Positions 5,754 to 6,334 of a stretch of 6,334 nt of DNA are shown piece by piece; position 1 is the first letter of the stretch; every line of letters begins with the position of its first letter. The notes below the pieces were generated by a model. The model was not told the DNA's origin. It ran no database searches and worked only from the letters and a program-made list of their open reading frames with translations. This DNA comes from Paludibacter sp. (GTDB lineage: Bacteria; Bacteroidota; Bacteroidia; Bacteroidales; Paludibacteraceae), in NCBI GenBank assembly GCA_028748945.1, contig JAQTOL010000195.1, positions 1 to 6,334 of the forward strand, read 5' to 3'. A program made the position numbers and the translations under genes.

Positions 5754-6334
5754 ATGAAAAGGTTCGTTTTTATTTTTATTGGAATTTTGTTTTTGTCAAC
5801 TATATCGGCAGTAAACCCGGTATCAGTAAAACTTTTTGAAACAGATAAGACAGTAAGTTTATCAAACGACTTGATAGAATTCAGTTTCAATAAAAACAAT
5901 GCTACCTTAAGTTCTGTCAAACAAGCCGGTGGGAATAATCTGCTTGGCGGATATGGTGCGGGATATCTTATGGGACCCGGCTTTTCAATGAAGCCATCCG
6001 TTTACAAACTGGTTCGGAATACACCTGAACTGGTTGAAATTTCATTTACCCACGAAGCAAGGAACGGTTACTTTTTCGAATTACATTATGTGTTACTTTC
6101 GGGTGAAAGTGGCGTGTATTGCTTTCTGGAACAATATCATCATGCCGGTTCACCCGATGGTGGTTTCGGACAGGTTCGCTGGGGTTTAAGAGCCGACTCA
6201 ACTTTGTTCGATTATCATCTGGTTCGCGACAACATACAGGGTCCTATGCCTAAATTTTCGGACTTTAAGAAGAAAATGCAGGACTGGACATATCAATTGG
6301 CGGATAGCACTTATTATACCAAATACGATTATGC
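5754..6334 (+). CDS. Rhamnogalacturonan lyase, family PL4-like, N-terminal part (3' end outside window)
   Basis: This open frame runs 193 codons from ATG 5754 to the window edge. PL4 enzymes cleave the alternating rhamnose-galacturonate backbone of rhamnogalacturonan-I by beta-elimination. The first 19 residues (MKRFVFIFIGILF..., cleavage likely after TISA) are a signal peptide. The mature start, with VSLSNDLIEFSFNK, SVKQAGGNNLLGG, ELHYVLLSGESGVYCFLEQYHH, FGQVRWGLRAD and DNIQGPMP, follows the N-terminal catalytic domain of the family. The Lys in YYTKYDY (residue 190, at the very edge) may be the catalytic lysine known from fungal PL4 enzymes; this is inference, and the partner His lies beyond the window. 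Only 17 bp separate it from the previous gene with no terminator, so the two are probably one operon and it should be co-expressed with the interrupted lyase gene. Confidence 0.82.
   Translation, partial: MKRFVFIFIGILFLSTISAVNPVSVKLFETDKTVSLSNDLIEFSFNKNNATLSSVKQAGGNNLLGGYGAGYLMGPGFSMKPSVYKLVRNTPELVEISFTHEARNGYFFELHYVLLSGESGVYCFLEQYHHAGSPDGGFGQVRWGLRADSTLFDYHLVRDNIQGPMPKFSDFKKKMQDWTYQLADSTYYTKYDY

Overview
The window looks like part of a pectin-degradation locus (a polysaccharide utilization locus, probably aimed at rhamnogalacturonan-I) from a member of the Bacteroidota. Four things point there: AT-rich intergenic DNA without clear Shine-Dalgarno sites, a lipoprotein with a typical Bacteroidota lipobox, a type IX secretion (T9SS) C-terminal sorting domain with its YPNP motif, and the enzyme families present. 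The genus cannot be fixed from this sequence. Carriage of T9SS cargo suits environmental or marine Bacteroidota at least as well as gut Bacteroides, but that is inference.

All genes lie on the plus strand. Positions <1-859 hold the 3' two-thirds or so of a sialate O-acetylesterase-like SGNH esterase, cut by the window edge. Positions 915-1955 encode a lipoprotein made almost entirely of seven repeats of about 45 residues, which looks like a closed seven-bladed beta-propeller of unknown function. After a 193-bp gap with repeat structure that may be regulatory, positions 2149-5736 form one long reading frame interrupted once, by an in-frame TAG at 3772-3774. The first half encodes a signal peptide, a family 1 pectate lyase-like beta-helix, a calcium-binding type motif and a fibronectin III domain. 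The second half encodes autotransporter-associated beta-strand repeats and the T9SS sorting domain. Only 17 bp later, at 5754, starts the N-terminal part of a family 4 rhamnogalacturonan lyase, cut by the right edge.

The likely joint job is that the esterase removes acetyl groups, the PL1-like enzyme cleaves homogalacturonan-type stretches, and the PL4-like enzyme cleaves the rhamnogalacturonan-I backbone. The propeller lipoprotein may help at the cell surface, but nothing in the sequence proves this.

The most striking feature is the amber codon inside the lyase gene. It sits where related proteins appear to have a Trp (TGG) in a 'TWSG' motif, so a single G-to-A change explains it. It lies in a perfect 7-bp inverted repeat that the same change completes. 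If real, it separates the catalytic half from its secretion signal. A sequencing error, a recent inactivating mutation and read-through are the alternatives. I found no RNA genes, CRISPR arrays, insertion sequences or convincing terminators.
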